Origin: Alphaproteobacteria bacterium
GTDB taxonomy: Bacteria > Pseudomonadota > Alphaproteobacteria > UBA9219
DNA: 34,475 nucleotides
Assembly (NCBI GenBank): GCA_031291395.1
Contig: JARLJD010000178.1
Coordinates: 1-34,475, forward strand
Reading direction: 5' to 3'
The notes beneath the pieces were generated by a model that searched no databases, was not told the origin of the DNA, and worked only from the letters and a program-made list of their open reading frames with translations. Positions 6,375 through 15,094 of this stretch are shown in pieces; the stretch's first letter is position 1; every line of letters begins with the position of its first letter. The translations under genes were made by a program, and so were the position numbers.

Positions 6375-9071
6375 ATGACCACGCAAAAATGGGTTTACGC
6401 TTTCGGTAACGGCAAGGCTGACGGAAAAGCCGATATGCGTAATTTGCTGGGCGGCAAAGGCGCAGGCCTCGCCGAAATGTCCAATCTTGGCCTGCCGGTT
6501 CCTCCGGGCTTTACGATCACGACGGATGTATGTACGCATTATTACGCGCATGCGCGCAGCTATCCCGATGATCTGAAAGCGCAAGTGAACGCGGCTTTGG
6601 CGCAGGTCGAACAAATTGTCGGCGTGAAATTCGGTGACGCCAGCAACCCGCTTTTGGTTTCCGTGCGTTCGGGCGCGCGCGCGTCGATGCCGGGCATGAT
6701 GGACACGGTTTTGAATCTCGGCCTCAACAAGCAAACCGTCGAAGGATTAAAAAATCAGAGCGGCAATCCGCGTTTCGCCTACGACAGCTACCGCCGCTTT
6801 ATCCAGATGTACAGCAACGTCGTGCTTGGACTTGAGCATCATTTGTTCGAGGAAGTGATCGACGACGTTAAACGCGCGAAAAATTACAGGCTCGACACGG
6901 AATTGACGGCCCAGGATTGGCAGGTCGTGATCGACTCTTATCTTTCCATCGTCGAAAAACATTTGGGCAAGCCATTCCCGCAGGACGTTCAGGAACAATT
7001 GTGGGGCGCGATAGGCGCGGTCTTCGGTTCGTGGATGAATCCGCGCGCGATGACCTACCGCAAGCTGAACGACCTTCCGCATGATTGGGGCACGGCGGTT
7101 AATGTGCAGGCAATGGTCTTCGGCAATCGCGGCGATGATTGCTGCACGGGCGTGGCCTTTACCCGCAATCCCTCCACCGGCGAAAACGCGTTTTACGGCG
7201 AATATCTCGTCAACGCGCAGGGCGAAGACGTCGTCGCGGGCATTCGTACGCCGCAGCATCTGACGATCAAAGGCAAGCAGGAACAAAACTCCACGCTTCC
7301 GGCAATGGAAGAAGTTATGCCGCAGGTCTTCGCGCAACTGAACGACGTGCGTTTAAAGCTGGAAAAACATTATCGCGATATGCAGGACATCGAATTCACG
7401 GTGCAGCAGGGCAAGCTTTACATGCTGCAAACGCGGTCGGGCAAGCGCACGGCAGCGGCCGCGATCAAAATCGCGGTCGATATGGTAAGCGAAGGCGTGA
7501 TCGACAAGGCCGAGGCGATCAAGCGCATCGAACCGAAATCGCTGGATCAGTTGTTGCATCCGACGCTCGATCCTAAAGCGAAGAAACAGATTATCGCTAA
7601 AGGATTGCCGGCATCGCCCGGCGCGGCTTCGGGCAAGGTCGTGTTCAGCGCCGACGAAGCCGAAGCCCTCACCAATAAAGGCCAGAAAGTCATTCTCTGC
7701 CGCATTGAAACCAGCCCCGAAGACATTCACGGCATGCATGCCGCCAAAGGCATCGTCACTAGCCGCGGCGGGATGACCAGCCACGCGGCAGTTGTCGCGC
7801 GCGGGATGGGGCGCGCGTGCGTCGCGGGCGCGGGCGATATTCATATGGATTACGCGAAGCAACACATGACGGTTAAGGACGTCATCGTCAAAGCGGGCGA
7901 CATCATCACGATCGACGGCTCGACCGGCGAAGTGATGCTGGGCGAAATTCCGACGGTGCAGCCTGAATTGTCGGGCAATTTTGCCACGCTGATGGGCTGG
8001 GCCGACGACATGCGCCGTTTGAAAGTTCGCGCTAACGCGGAAACCCCGCTCGACGCGCGCACGGCGCGCAAGTTCGGTGCGGAAGGCATCGGTCTGTGCC
8101 GCACGGAACACATGTTCTTCGACACCGACCGCATCACTTCGATGCGCGAGATGATTATTGCGGACGACGAGCAGGGGCGTCGGGCGGCTCTGGCCAAGCT
8201 GGAGCCGATGCAGAAGAAAGACTTCATTGATCTGTTCACAATTATGGAAGGGCTGCCGGTCACGATCCGTCTGCTCGATCCGCCTTTGCACGAATTCCTG
8301 CCGCATGAAGACGCCGAAATCGCCGCCGTCGCCGCCGCAGCGGGTGTTTCGACCGACAAGGTCAAAAAGCGCATGCGCCAGTTGCATGAGGCGAACCCGA
8401 TGCTGGGGCATCGCGGCTGCCGCCTCGGCATTTCCTTCCCTGAAATTTACGAGATGCAGGTGCATGCGATTTTCACCGCGACAGTTGACTTGGCCAAGCA
8501 GGGCAAGGCGCCGATTCCCGAAGTCATGATCCCTCTGATCGCTACGAAAAAGGAATTCGATATTTTGAAAGCGATGACGGATCGAGTCGCAAAAGAGGTT
8601 ATGGAGCAATCCGGAGTCAAATTCTCCTATCTTGTTGGCACGATGATCGAATTACCGCGCGCAGCTTTGCGTGCGGGCGAGATCGCCGAGTCCGCCGAAT
8701 TCTTCAGCTTCGGCACGAACGACCTGACGCAAACGACGTTCGGTCTCAGCCGCGACGACGCCGCCAGTTTCCTGCCCGATTATTACGCCGCGAATGTCTT
8801 CGAGCAGGATCCGTTTGCGACGCTCGATCAGGAAGGTGTGGGCGAACTGGTCGAAATCGCGTGCGAGCGGGGACGCAAAACCCGCAAGGACATCAAGCTT
8901 GGCATCTGCGGCGAACATGGCGGTGATTCGGAATCGGTGAAATTCTGCCACCGCACAGGGCTGAACTACGTTTCCTGCTCGCCATACCGTTTGCCAATCG
9001 CCCGCCTGGCGGCGGCGCAGGCGGCGATTGAAGATGAAAGCGACGTGGCGGCGCGGAAAAACGCCGCGTAA
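6375..9071 (+). CDS. ppdK: Pyruvate, phosphate dikinase
   Basis: PPDK interconverts pyruvate + ATP + Pi and PEP + AMP + PPi in the cytosol. The 898-aa chain has the full three-part layout: an N-terminal ATP-grasp domain (G-G-K-G-A-G-L-A-E-M near residue 28), a swivelling phosphohistidine domain with G-G-M-T-S-H-A-A and catalytic His470, and a C-terminal PEP/pyruvate TIM barrel with R-L-L-D-P-P-L-H-E-F-L and G-I-C-G-E-H-G-G, whose Cys845 is the expected proton donor. Length matches bacterial PPDK (about 880-900), and this separates it from PEP synthase. AAAGGA 7 bp before the ATG supports the start. It can feed gluconeogenesis or spare ATP in glycolysis. No dedicated regulator (PDRP family) is visible nearby; the downstream gene 9099-9632 is unrelated to that family. 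Confidence 0.97.
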   Translation: MTTQKWVYAFGNGKADGKADMRNLLGGKGAGLAEMSNLGLPVPPGFTITTDVCTHYYAHARSYPDDLKAQVNAALAQVEQIVGVKFGDASNPLLVSVRSGARASMPGMMDTVLNLGLNKQTVEGLKNQSGNPRFAYDSYRRFIQMYSNVVLGLEHHLFEEVIDDVKRAKNYRLDTELTAQDWQVVIDSYLSIVEKHLGKPFPQDVQEQLWGAIGAVFGSWMNPRAMTYRKLNDLPHDWGTAVNVQAMVFGNRGDDCCTGVAFTRNPSTGENAFYGEYLVNAQGEDVVAGIRTPQHLTIKGKQEQNSTLPAMEEVMPQVFAQLNDVRLKLEKHYRDMQDIEFTVQQGKLYMLQTRSGKRTAAAAIKIAVDMVSEGVIDKAEAIKRIEPKSLDQLLHPTLDPKAKKQIIAKGLPASPGAASGKVVFSADEAEALTNKGQKVILCRIETSPEDIHGMHAAKGIVTSRGGMTSHAAVVARGMGRACVAGAGDIHMDYAKQHMTVKDVIVKAGDIITIDGSTGEVMLGEIPTVQPELSGNFATLMGWADDMRRLKVRANAETPLDARTARKFGAEGIGLCRTEHMFFDTDRITSMREMIIADDEQGRRAALAKLEPMQKKDFIDLFTIMEGLPVTIRLLDPPLHEFLPHEDAEIAAVAAAAGVSTDKVKKRMRQLHEANPMLGHRGCRLGISFPEIYEMQVHAIFTATVDLAKQGKAPIPEVMIPLIATKKEFDILKAMTDRVAKEVMEQSGVKFSYLVGTMIELPRAALRAGEIAESAEFFSFGTNDLTQTTFGLSRDDAASFLPDYYAANVFEQDPFATLDQEGVGELVEIACERGRKTRKDIKLGICGEHGGDSESVKFCHRTGLNYVSCSPYRLPIARLAAAQAAIEDESDVAARKNAA

Positions 9072-9098
9072 TCTTTGATTGCCCAAGGGTGCCGTGAG

Positions 9099-9632
9099 AT
9101 GAGCTTCCGCTTCAATTCATTGGCAACTTTGGGCGATCCCCCCGTTAATCATCTGACGTCGAGCTATTATGTTGCGGAGAAAAGAAATCTCGCGCGGCAG
9201 ATCTTTGGCTTTGAAAGTTTCGAAGCGGCAGTCGAGGCTGTCCGAACGGGCGCGGCGGACGTTGCGTTAGTCGCAGGAGCTTATCCGAAAATTCGTGCGA
9301 TCATTATGGATGAGGGATTGATCTGCATAGACGCATTCGTGGAGCAAATTCCGCCGTTGGTTGTTTGTGGGCTTCAGTCTTGTCGCCCGACAGAAGTGCA
9401 TACAGTTTATTTGCATCCAGCAACGGCATCGCTTTTGCCAGAAATTAACGCTCGCTTTGCGCAAGTGATTGAAACCCGAGCAACCTCCGCCGCTGCGGTC
9501 AAGGCTAAAGGCGATCAGCAAAGCGTTGCGATTTGTAACAAGTTGGCCGCCGATTATTACGGACTCACCATACATCAGGAACTACGACCCAGCCTTAATA
9601 TGCCGTTTGCGCTTTTTCGGTCTATGAGTTAG
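9099..9632 (+). CDS. Prephenate dehydratase-like domain protein, catalytic motif altered
   Basis: A single-domain protein of about 177 aa. It follows the order of the prephenate dehydratase (PDT) fold: F-E-S-F-E-A-A-V-E-A-V-R-T-G-A-A-D-V (about 40-57), a V-Y-L-H-P-A-T-A segment like the family's 'v-y-S-H-p-q-a', and V-A-I-C-N-K-L-A-A-D-Y-Y-G-L near the C terminus, like 'A-A-I-A-S-e-l-A-A-x-l-Y-G-L'. The catalytic T-R-F motif that should come next is replaced by M-P-F, and the usual G-P-x-G-T-F-S opening is missing. There is no ACT regulatory domain. It is therefore probably not a working dehydratase; prephenate decarboxylases of the BacA type also depart from T-R-F, so another prephenate-related role is possible. 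It lies 27 bp after ppdK and may be co-transcribed. The ATG at 9099 is preferred to a TTG at 9075. Confidence 0.5.
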   Translation: MSFRFNSLATLGDPPVNHLTSSYYVAEKRNLARQIFGFESFEAAVEAVRTGAADVALVAGAYPKIRAIIMDEGLICIDAFVEQIPPLVVCGLQSCRPTEVHTVYLHPATASLLPEINARFAQVIETRATSAAAVKAKGDQQSVAICNKLAADYYGLTIHQELRPSLNMPFALFRSMS

Positions 9633-9649
9633 CTGATGCGCGGATAACC

Positions 9650-9682
9650 CCTCCCCACCCGCAAGGGCGGGCAGAGAGGAGG
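9650..9682. repeat. GC-rich nested hairpin between convergent genes
   Basis: CCTCC (9650-9654) pairs with GGAGG (9678-9682) around an inner CCCGC/GCGGG stem (9658-9662 with 9667-9671). It sits between the convergent PDT-like gene and mlaA and could serve as a shared end of transcription, though there is no T-run. It resembles the G/C-skewed repeats at 6172-6290. Confidence 0.45.
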
Positions 9683-9738
9683 AATTATCGCCGATTCTCG
9701 TTCAGAGAACGCGGGGGGTGACTATGAGAGGGACGATC

Positions 9739-10506
9739 CTACTCATAATCCTCAAACACCGGCAAAGCATTTGGGTTTTGAATCCCCAGTTGCTTATCGC
9801 GATACTGCTTATAGACGCTGCGCATTTCGGCGTAGAAATCGAGCGAACCGGATCGCAGGGCGTCATAGTCGTCAAGCGTTTCTTCGCGGCGCGTCAGGCC
9901 GTCGGCGGCAAAGTCGGAATAGACGACTTCGTTCTTCACGGCGCGTCCGCCGTCCGCCGCGATCCATTGCCACGGCGACATGACGGTATCTACGCCAAGG
10001 CCAAGCGCATCGCGGAAATTCGACGGGCCGAACAGAGGCAGAACCAGATACGGCCCGCCTTGGATTCCCCATACCGACAAAGTCTGGCCGAAATCGCCCT
10101 GCTGCTGGTACAAATCCCAACCGTTGGCGACTTCGAAAATGCCACCGACGCCCAGCGTCGTATTGATCAGGAAACGCTGCGCTGTAATACCGGCGCGCGA
10201 GGTTTCGCCCTGCATCAGGTTGTTGGCGAAGATCACCGGCTCTTTCATGTTCGACACGACATTGGCGACGCGCGCGCGCATATAATCGGGGATGGAAAAG
10301 CGGTACAATTCCGTCAACGGCCGTATCAGAAGCCGGTCGAGAAAATCGTTCACGTCGAACGTGACGCGGTTCATCGGCTCCAAAGGATCGTCGGTCGCTT
10401 GCGCTTCGGCTTGGGCTTCGGGCGATTTGGGAACATCCGCGCAAGAAACCAGCGAAATGGGCAAGGCCACAAGAGCGAGGACAAGGAGAAAGCGACGTGG
10501 GTGCAT
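9739..10506 (-). CDS. mlaA: MlaA (VacJ) family phospholipid-transport lipoprotein
   Basis: MlaA sits in the outer membrane and removes mislocalised phospholipids from its outer leaflet. Read from the ATG at 10506 the protein is 255 aa with a clean lipoprotein signal, M-H-P-R-R then a hydrophobic run ending L-V-S-C22. The mature part has the family hallmark D-P-L-E-P-M-N-R-V-T-F-D-V-N-D, then N-N-L-M-Q-G, F-L-I-N-T-T-L-G-V-G-G, G-G-P-Y-L-V-L-P-L-F-G-P-S-N-F-R-D and a terminal Y-D-A-L-R-S-G-S-L-D-F-Y. An upstream ATG at 10542 would overlap the hpnN stop; neither start has a strong ribosome binding site, and coupling to hpnN translation is likely. Pairing with hpnN suggests a shared outer-membrane lipid transport role. 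An MlaC-family gene lies 13 kb away at 23424. Confidence 0.93.
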   Translation of the reverse strand: MHPRRFLLVLALVALPISLVSCADVPKSPEAQAEAQATDDPLEPMNRVTFDVNDFLDRLLIRPLTELYRFSIPDYMRARVANVVSNMKEPVIFANNLMQGETSRAGITAQRFLINTTLGVGGIFEVANGWDLYQQQGDFGQTLSVWGIQGGPYLVLPLFGPSNFRDALGLGVDTVMSPWQWIAADGGRAVKNEVVYSDFAADGLTRREETLDDYDALRSGSLDFYAEMRSVYKQYRDKQLGIQNPNALPVFEDYE

Positions 10507-10528
10507 AGCCAAACTCGGAAAAAGGGAA

Positions 10529-13138
10529 TCAATGAGGTTCATGAAGGGTAGCTTTTTTCTTGAATCCATACAACATCGGAAGCACCAGAAAAGTGCATAG
10601 GAGGGAATATAACAGGGCAATCGTTAATAATTCACCCATGCTGCGCGTGCCCGGGTGTGAGGAAAAGCACAAAGACGCAAAAGCGGCTAACACCGTGGCA
10701 GCGCTGAATAAAACGGCTCTTGACATACTCGATTGAAGAAAATCGCGGCGATTATTTTTTGCATAAAATACAAAATAAACCGCATAGGAGGTGCCGAGGC
10801 TGAGCAGCAACGGCAGCGCAATGATATTGGCGTAATTCAGCGGCATATTCAGCGCCGCTATCGTTCCCAACGTCAAAATGCCCGCGATCAGCAAAGGCGT
10901 CATCATCTTTGCGACATCGCGCGCGCGCCGTAAAACCACCAGAGACAAAAGCGCGATCGCCGCAAAGCCGTAAATTCCGGCGTGAATAAAAGCCGAGGCG
11001 ACAGTGCGCCCCGATTCCAGAATCGAAACCGGCGTGCCGGAGATATCCGGCGCGATTGTCCGCACGGCTTTGACGAAACGATCCAGCATTTTGGGATCGC
11101 GGGGATTGTCATTGACGCCGCGCTTGGGGAAAATTTCAACGAGCCATTTCCCGTCCTTTGCCACCCAATCGCGTTTCAATTCCGGCGGGATGTCGTCCAA
11201 GGTCACCGGCTTGGCTTGCATGACGCCGCGAATTTCCTCCAGTTTGGCTTGCAGCGGCGCAATGACGTTAGCTTGCGCGCGTTCCAGCGCCGCATGCGAG
11301 CCTTCGCTTGCGAGTTTATCCAGCGCGTCAGCCAAAGCCAGCGCCTCAGGCATTTTATCCCCCGCCTGATGCAGCAAAGCCGCCGTTTTGCGCAGGGCGT
11401 CGAGATTATCTTCGTCGCTGGCCGCAGGCTGCCTCGGCAGGGCGAAGGTCGGCGCGAGCAAGGCGGCAGTGTCGGCGATCATCGCCAGCTTTTTATCCTG
11501 ATCTTCCGGAATAAAGCTGTCGAGCGTCATGACGTGATCGACCTCGGGCAGTTGGGACAGCTTGTCGGCAAGTTGTTGCGCGGCTTGCGGCGAGGGTTGC
11601 AGAATTTGCGCAGCATAGGCGTCGGAATCGGGATCCTGCATCGCCTCGAACATCGTCTGAACGGATTCGGCGTTCGGGTTTTTCAAATCCAGCGGATCAA
11701 AATCGAAGCGCAGATGCATCGCGGAAATCAATCCCGCCGCCGTCACGGCGAGAATAACGGGAATAAGAATCTTGCGCCGCGTCAACAGGAAATTGTTCAA
11801 AGGAGCAAGCGCGGCGTAACCGACGCCCTCGGCCTCTGCCGGAGGCTTGGTCAAAGTCATCAGCGCGGGCAACAACGTGATATTCAAAACAAACGCGATG
11901 ATCATGCTCGATCCCGCGATGATCCCAAGTTCCGATACGCCCCGATAATCCGTCGGAATGAAGGAAAGGAATCCCAGCGCCGTCGACGCCGCCGCCATAG
12001 CCAGCGGCGCCGCGATGACCGCAGCGGTATGGCGCAGTGCCTTAGCGTGATCCGGTTCCAAATGATGCTGATCGCGGTAACGCACGCCGAACTGAATGCC
12101 GAAATCGACGGCGATGCCGATAAACATGACGGCGAAAGCGACCGAGATCAGATTAAGCGACCCCACGGCAAAAGTCGCGAAGGCCGTCGAGGTCACCAGT
12201 CCCGCGCCCAAAGTCAGCGCGATCGGCAGAACGATGCGCCACGTCCGCATCGCCAGAAACAGCAAGCCGAGAACCAGAAGGGCAGACAGAACAGTCGCCA
12301 ACCCGGTGCCCTCAGCCACGCTGGCGAATTCCTGATCATTCAGGGGGACGGGGCCTGTCAAGCGGAAGCGTACGCCGTTTGCAGGGGTCAAACCCAATTC
12401 AGCCGCCGTTTGGCGCACGATTTTCTCCGCGGCCTCGCCGGGTTGCAATGCCGCGTAATCCAAAACAGGCTTGGTTATAATATATTTACGCAATTCTCTT
12501 GATGTATTGGGTGAGGTTGCGGGCGCCGGCATCATCTTCTGCCAATCGAGGGGATGTTCTTTCCCTTCCGCCGCCGCCTGAAACGCCGCTGTGATTTCCT
12601 CTAGCGGTTGTTTGATTTGCGCAGGATTTGTCGCCCCCGCTTGCACACCTTGCATCATCATTCCCAGCGTACCCATTAACCCCCGCAGGGAAGGATCGCT
12701 GATAACAGTGCCCAGCATCGGTTGCGCTTGCGCAATTTGGTCGAGCGTGTCGCCCAACTCTTTCGTGGAAAGATAAAGCAGCCCGTTCGCGCGGAAGAAG
12801 GGCAGGGCGTCGGGGCGCGAAACAAAAGTAAATTTGTCCGGCATCGCAGCCAGTTTGTTCGCCAAAGCGTCAGCCGCCGCTTCGGCCTTATCGCCCGTTG
12901 CGCCGTCAATCACGATAACCAGATTGTCGACCTTCTGCGGAAAAGCTGCCTCCAGCCCTTTCTCCCGCTTGCGCCACCCCAGATTTTCGGACAGCAACTG
13001 GTTAATATCGGTGTTGATCGAAATGTTTCGCGCGACATAAACCCCCAAAGCCAGACTAAGCAGCAAAGCCCCCACGACAAGGCTTTTCGCAAACCTGCGG
13101 CTGAAATCGACAACAGAGACGAGAAGGGGGGCAAGCAT
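10529..13138 (-). CDS. hpnN: HpnN-like RND/MMPL hopanoid transporter
   Basis: The 869-aa integral membrane protein has the RND/MMPL duplication. Each half has one N-terminal helix, a large periplasmic loop and a bundle of about five helices (starting near residues 277 and 732). The opening R-R-F-A-K-S-L-V-V-G and the N-I-S-I-N-T-D-I-N-Q-L-L-S segment, plus the first bundle with V-M-F-I-G-I-A-V-D-F-G-I-Q-F-G, match the hopanoid-associated subfamily HpnN, which moves hopanoids to the outer membrane. No squalene-hopene cyclase gene is in the window, so hopanoid synthesis is not shown here and another lipid substrate is possible. The mlaA gene follows directly. The start ATG at 13138 lacks a strong ribosome binding site. 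A 61-residue stretch of alanine-rich periplasmic helix is typical of the family. Confidence 0.85.
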   Translation of the reverse strand: MLAPLLVSVVDFSRRFAKSLVVGALLLSLALGVYVARNISINTDINQLLSENLGWRKREKGLEAAFPQKVDNLVIVIDGATGDKAEAAADALANKLAAMPDKFTFVSRPDALPFFRANGLLYLSTKELGDTLDQIAQAQPMLGTVISDPSLRGLMGTLGMMMQGVQAGATNPAQIKQPLEEITAAFQAAAEGKEHPLDWQKMMPAPATSPNTSRELRKYIITKPVLDYAALQPGEAAEKIVRQTAAELGLTPANGVRFRLTGPVPLNDQEFASVAEGTGLATVLSALLVLGLLFLAMRTWRIVLPIALTLGAGLVTSTAFATFAVGSLNLISVAFAVMFIGIAVDFGIQFGVRYRDQHHLEPDHAKALRHTAAVIAAPLAMAAASTALGFLSFIPTDYRGVSELGIIAGSSMIIAFVLNITLLPALMTLTKPPAEAEGVGYAALAPLNNFLLTRRKILIPVILAVTAAGLISAMHLRFDFDPLDLKNPNAESVQTMFEAMQDPDSDAYAAQILQPSPQAAQQLADKLSQLPEVDHVMTLDSFIPEDQDKKLAMIADTAALLAPTFALPRQPAASDEDNLDALRKTAALLHQAGDKMPEALALADALDKLASEGSHAALERAQANVIAPLQAKLEEIRGVMQAKPVTLDDIPPELKRDWVAKDGKWLVEIFPKRGVNDNPRDPKMLDRFVKAVRTIAPDISGTPVSILESGRTVASAFIHAGIYGFAAIALLSLVVLRRARDVAKMMTPLLIAGILTLGTIAALNMPLNYANIIALPLLLSLGTSYAVYFVFYAKNNRRDFLQSSMSRAVLFSAATVLAAFASLCFSSHPGTRSMGELLTIALLYSLLCTFLVLPMLYGFKKKATLHEPH

Positions 13139-13205
13139 GGGAATTTCCCGAGGCTAAGAAGTAAGAAGAAATTATGGCAATTCCAGTAAAACCAGTCTCA
13201 AAAAA

Positions 13206-13310
13206 ACTGGCGTCATCCCCGCGAAGGCGGGGATCCATCTTGGCAACAAGAAAGAAAGCAAGTCAGTAAGAAAGATAGATCCGGCCTTCGCGGGGGTGAC
13301 GCCGGTTTCT
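13206..13310. repeat. Inverted pair of CGTCATCCCCGCGAAGGCGGGG-type repeats
   Basis: A copy at 13206-13240 (core GTCATCCCCGCGAAGG) is matched by a nearly identical copy in reverse orientation at 13274-13310, about 33 bp apart. Each core carries its own CCCCGC/GCGGGG dyad. This is the widespread proteobacterial intergenic 'CCCGCGAAxGCGGG' repeat type. It lies between hpnN and tRNA-Pro, and the inverted pair could fold into one long stem. Confidence 0.8.
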
Positions 13311-13376
13311 CGGCGAAAATATTAGTAAAACTATAAGATTGCCGAAACAAGCTTTTTTGACTATCCCTATGCCTGT

Positions 13377-13453
<77 letters not shown>

Positions 13454-13505
13454 TTTCACAGTTTCATGCCGTCCCGCAAGGTTCCCCAAAAAACAGGGAA
13501 GAACC

Positions 13506-13529
13506 CCTGAAAAGCATTATCAGGTTTTT
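13506..13529 (+). terminator. Weak possible terminator after tRNA-Pro
   Basis: CCTGA (13506-13510) pairs with TCAGG (13520-13524), followed at once by TTTTT (13525-13529) on the plus strand. The 5-bp stem is short, so confidence is low, but orientation and position fit the end of the tRNA-Pro transcript. Confidence 0.35.
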
Positions 13530-13546
13530 CCTCGGTTGTTGGGCGT

Positions 13547-14179
13547 CTAGAATTTGTAGTTCAACCCAACGCGCAGGATATTGTTGCTTGACCCGCCTGT
13601 GACGTTTGTGGCGCCGATGGTTTCACTGTTTTTGGGGACATCGACGTAAAGATATTCGATTCTACCGAACCAATGGTTGGAAACGCGGGCGTCGAGGCCG
13701 CCGCCGATTGTGACGCCGGGATCGACGGTATCGTTTGATCCCACGCCGGATATTTTTGACTCGATATCGGTCAATCCCAAACCCGCGGTTGCGTAGGGAA
13801 GCAAGCGGCCCATATCGAAACCGGCGCGACCGCGGATCGTCGACATCCAGTTTTCGTGAAATCTTACGTCGCCTGAATCCGATCGGTTGTTTAATCCCGC
13901 AAAGTCGGCTTCGCCGCCAAACACAAGCCTGCCAAGCTGCCAATTATTGCCGATGTCGCCACCGCCCATAAACGAACTATCGGATCCGGAAGGACCTGTA
14001 ACACCTGCATCGTTGCGAAAATCGCTCCACGCGCCGCCGAGAAAGCCCCCGACATAGAAGCCCCTCCAATCGCCGGAGGAGTATGGCGGGTCGGCGGCCA
14101 AAGCCGGAGCGGCGGCGAGGAGGCCGCAAAGGGCTAGGCTGAGCCATACGGATTGTTTGAGAGAGACCGTTTTTTTCAT
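13547..14179 (-). CDS. Outer-membrane beta-barrel protein (porin-family OMP)
   Basis: A 210-aa exported protein. The signal peptide M-K-K-T then hydrophobic residues ends A-P-A-L-A before A-D-P-P-Y. The mature chain starts W-R-G-F-Y-V-G-G-F-L-G-G-A-W-S, the typical first strand of the OmpA-like/'porin family' eight-stranded barrel of alphaproteobacteria (Omp25/Omp31, opacity type). It continues with alternating strands, for example G-G-E-A-D-F-A-G, R-G-R-A-G-F-D, L-L-P-Y-A-T-A-G-L-G, and ends R-V-G-L-N-Y-K-F, with a terminal aromatic residue as needed for BAM insertion. The start at 14179 has GGAGGTACGCT directly upstream. There is no periplasmic domain. It follows an OmpA C-terminal fragment (14206-14343), which may be a remnant of a related gene. 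Confidence 0.88.
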   Translation of the reverse strand: MKKTVSLKQSVWLSLALCGLLAAAPALAADPPYSSGDWRGFYVGGFLGGAWSDFRNDAGVTGPSGSDSSFMGGGDIGNNWQLGRLVFGGEADFAGLNNRSDSGDVRFHENWMSTIRGRAGFDMGRLLPYATAGLGLTDIESKISGVGSNDTVDPGVTIGGGLDARVSNHWFGRIEYLYVDVPKNSETIGATNVTGGSSNNILRVGLNYKF

Positions 14180-14205
14180 AGCGTACCTCCTGATGCATGC
14201 TTCAC

Positions 14206-14343
14206 CTATTGCCCGACCGATCCCGGCGTTTCGACGCGATAGACGATGTCGACCTGCACTTTGCGATCCGGCTGCAAGCATTGAATCAATTCAGGGCGAG
14301 GCAAATTGTTGGGGCTGTCCGCCCGCGGCCTTCCCTTATTGTT
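14206..14343 (-). pseudogene. OmpA C-terminal remnant
   Basis: In the gap between the OMP gene and the CarboxypepD_reg-like gene, the minus strand carries a 45-codon open stretch with no usable start, ending in TAG at 14208-14206. It translates to S-P-N-N-L-P-R-P-E-L-I-Q-C-L-Q-P-D-R-K-V-Q-V and a short tail. The core L-I-x-C-L-x-P-D-R-x-V-x-V is the end of the OmpA peptidoglycan-binding domain (E. coli OmpA has A-L-I-D-C-L-A-P-D-R-R-V-E-I-E-V). The rest of that domain is gone, and the fragment begins inside the stop region of the upstream gene. I read it as the tail of a deleted OmpA-family gene. The stretch is short, so chance resemblance remains possible. Confidence 0.6.
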
Positions 14344-14851
14344 CTACGACCGTGTAACGCAGCACGTAAGAGGCTAGATGTCTGTTCTCGACTTTAACAT
14401 GTTGGGTCAGCGTCGCTCCATTTTCGGCAGTCGCCTCGACAGTGTAGGGGCCGGGCGGCATTTTGACGAGCAGAACGGGGCCTTCTGTTGTCGTATCAAG
14501 CACATCATGGCCTTTGCCGTCCTTGATGTCGACGCCGACATTGGCGAGATAAGCCCCTCCCTCCGCGACAAAAAGCATTTTGAGGTTATAGGCGTTCTCT
14601 TCCGCATTGATCGCGTTCATGTCGGCTTCCCCAACGCCGCCGGAAATATATTGCACGTCTCCATTGTCGGAAGGCTTGGCCGTGGCCTGCATTTCGTCAT
14701 CTTGCAAATCTTTGGAATAAGACGCGTCGTCGGACGGATGGACGAAAGGCTGGCCGGGCGCTGCCGTTTCGCCGGAAGGGTCAGCCGCCGACACCGTTGC
14801 CGCCGCCATGACGCCAAGCGCAGCGATGAATAAAAGAGATGCCGTTTTCAT
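14336..14851 (-). CDS. Exported protein with a carboxypeptidase-regulatory-like (Ig-fold) domain
   Basis: A 171-aa secreted protein. The signal peptide M-K-T-A-S-L-L-F through A-T-V-S-A ends before A-D-P-S-G. An acidic low-complexity linker (about 25-60) is followed by I-S-G-G-V-G-E and a domain (about 85-165) with N-V-G-V-D-I-K-D-G-K-G, P-V-L-L-V-K-M-P-P-G-P-Y-T-V-E-A and a closing Y-V-L-R-Y. This resembles the CarboxypepD_reg-like seven-stranded fold with its 'p-p-G-x-Y-x-v-x-a' signature. The function is unknown; such proteins are usually periplasmic or surface. The ATG at 14851, with GGAGGG 8 bp upstream, is preferred over the TTG just before it. It is read in the same direction as the OmpA stub and the OMP gene, and may once have been part of an ompA operon. 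Confidence 0.65.
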   Translation of the reverse strand: MKTASLLFIAALGVMAAATVSAADPSGETAAPGQPFVHPSDDASYSKDLQDDEMQATAKPSDNGDVQYISGGVGEADMNAINAEENAYNLKMLFVAEGGAYLANVGVDIKDGKGHDVLDTTTEGPVLLVKMPPGPYTVEATAENGATLTQHVKVENRHLASYVLRYTVVEQ

Positions 14852-15094
14852 CAAGAGTTCCCTCCCCTCGATTGAATAAACGCTCTTGGATTCCAGTTTA
14901 TGACGCGGATAGGTATAAAATGTCCCTTATCTATTGCGTTGTTCTGTATAAAATTTACATAAAGTGAAGACCGTTTAAGAGCGCCGGTCGAATTCTTCTC
15001 TATTTCATCACAGGCAAAACGATTAGAATGGTGTCGCTTAAGAAGCGCAGGAATGAGAACTGTCATGCATCCCCTGACAAGGAGGCAACCAACC

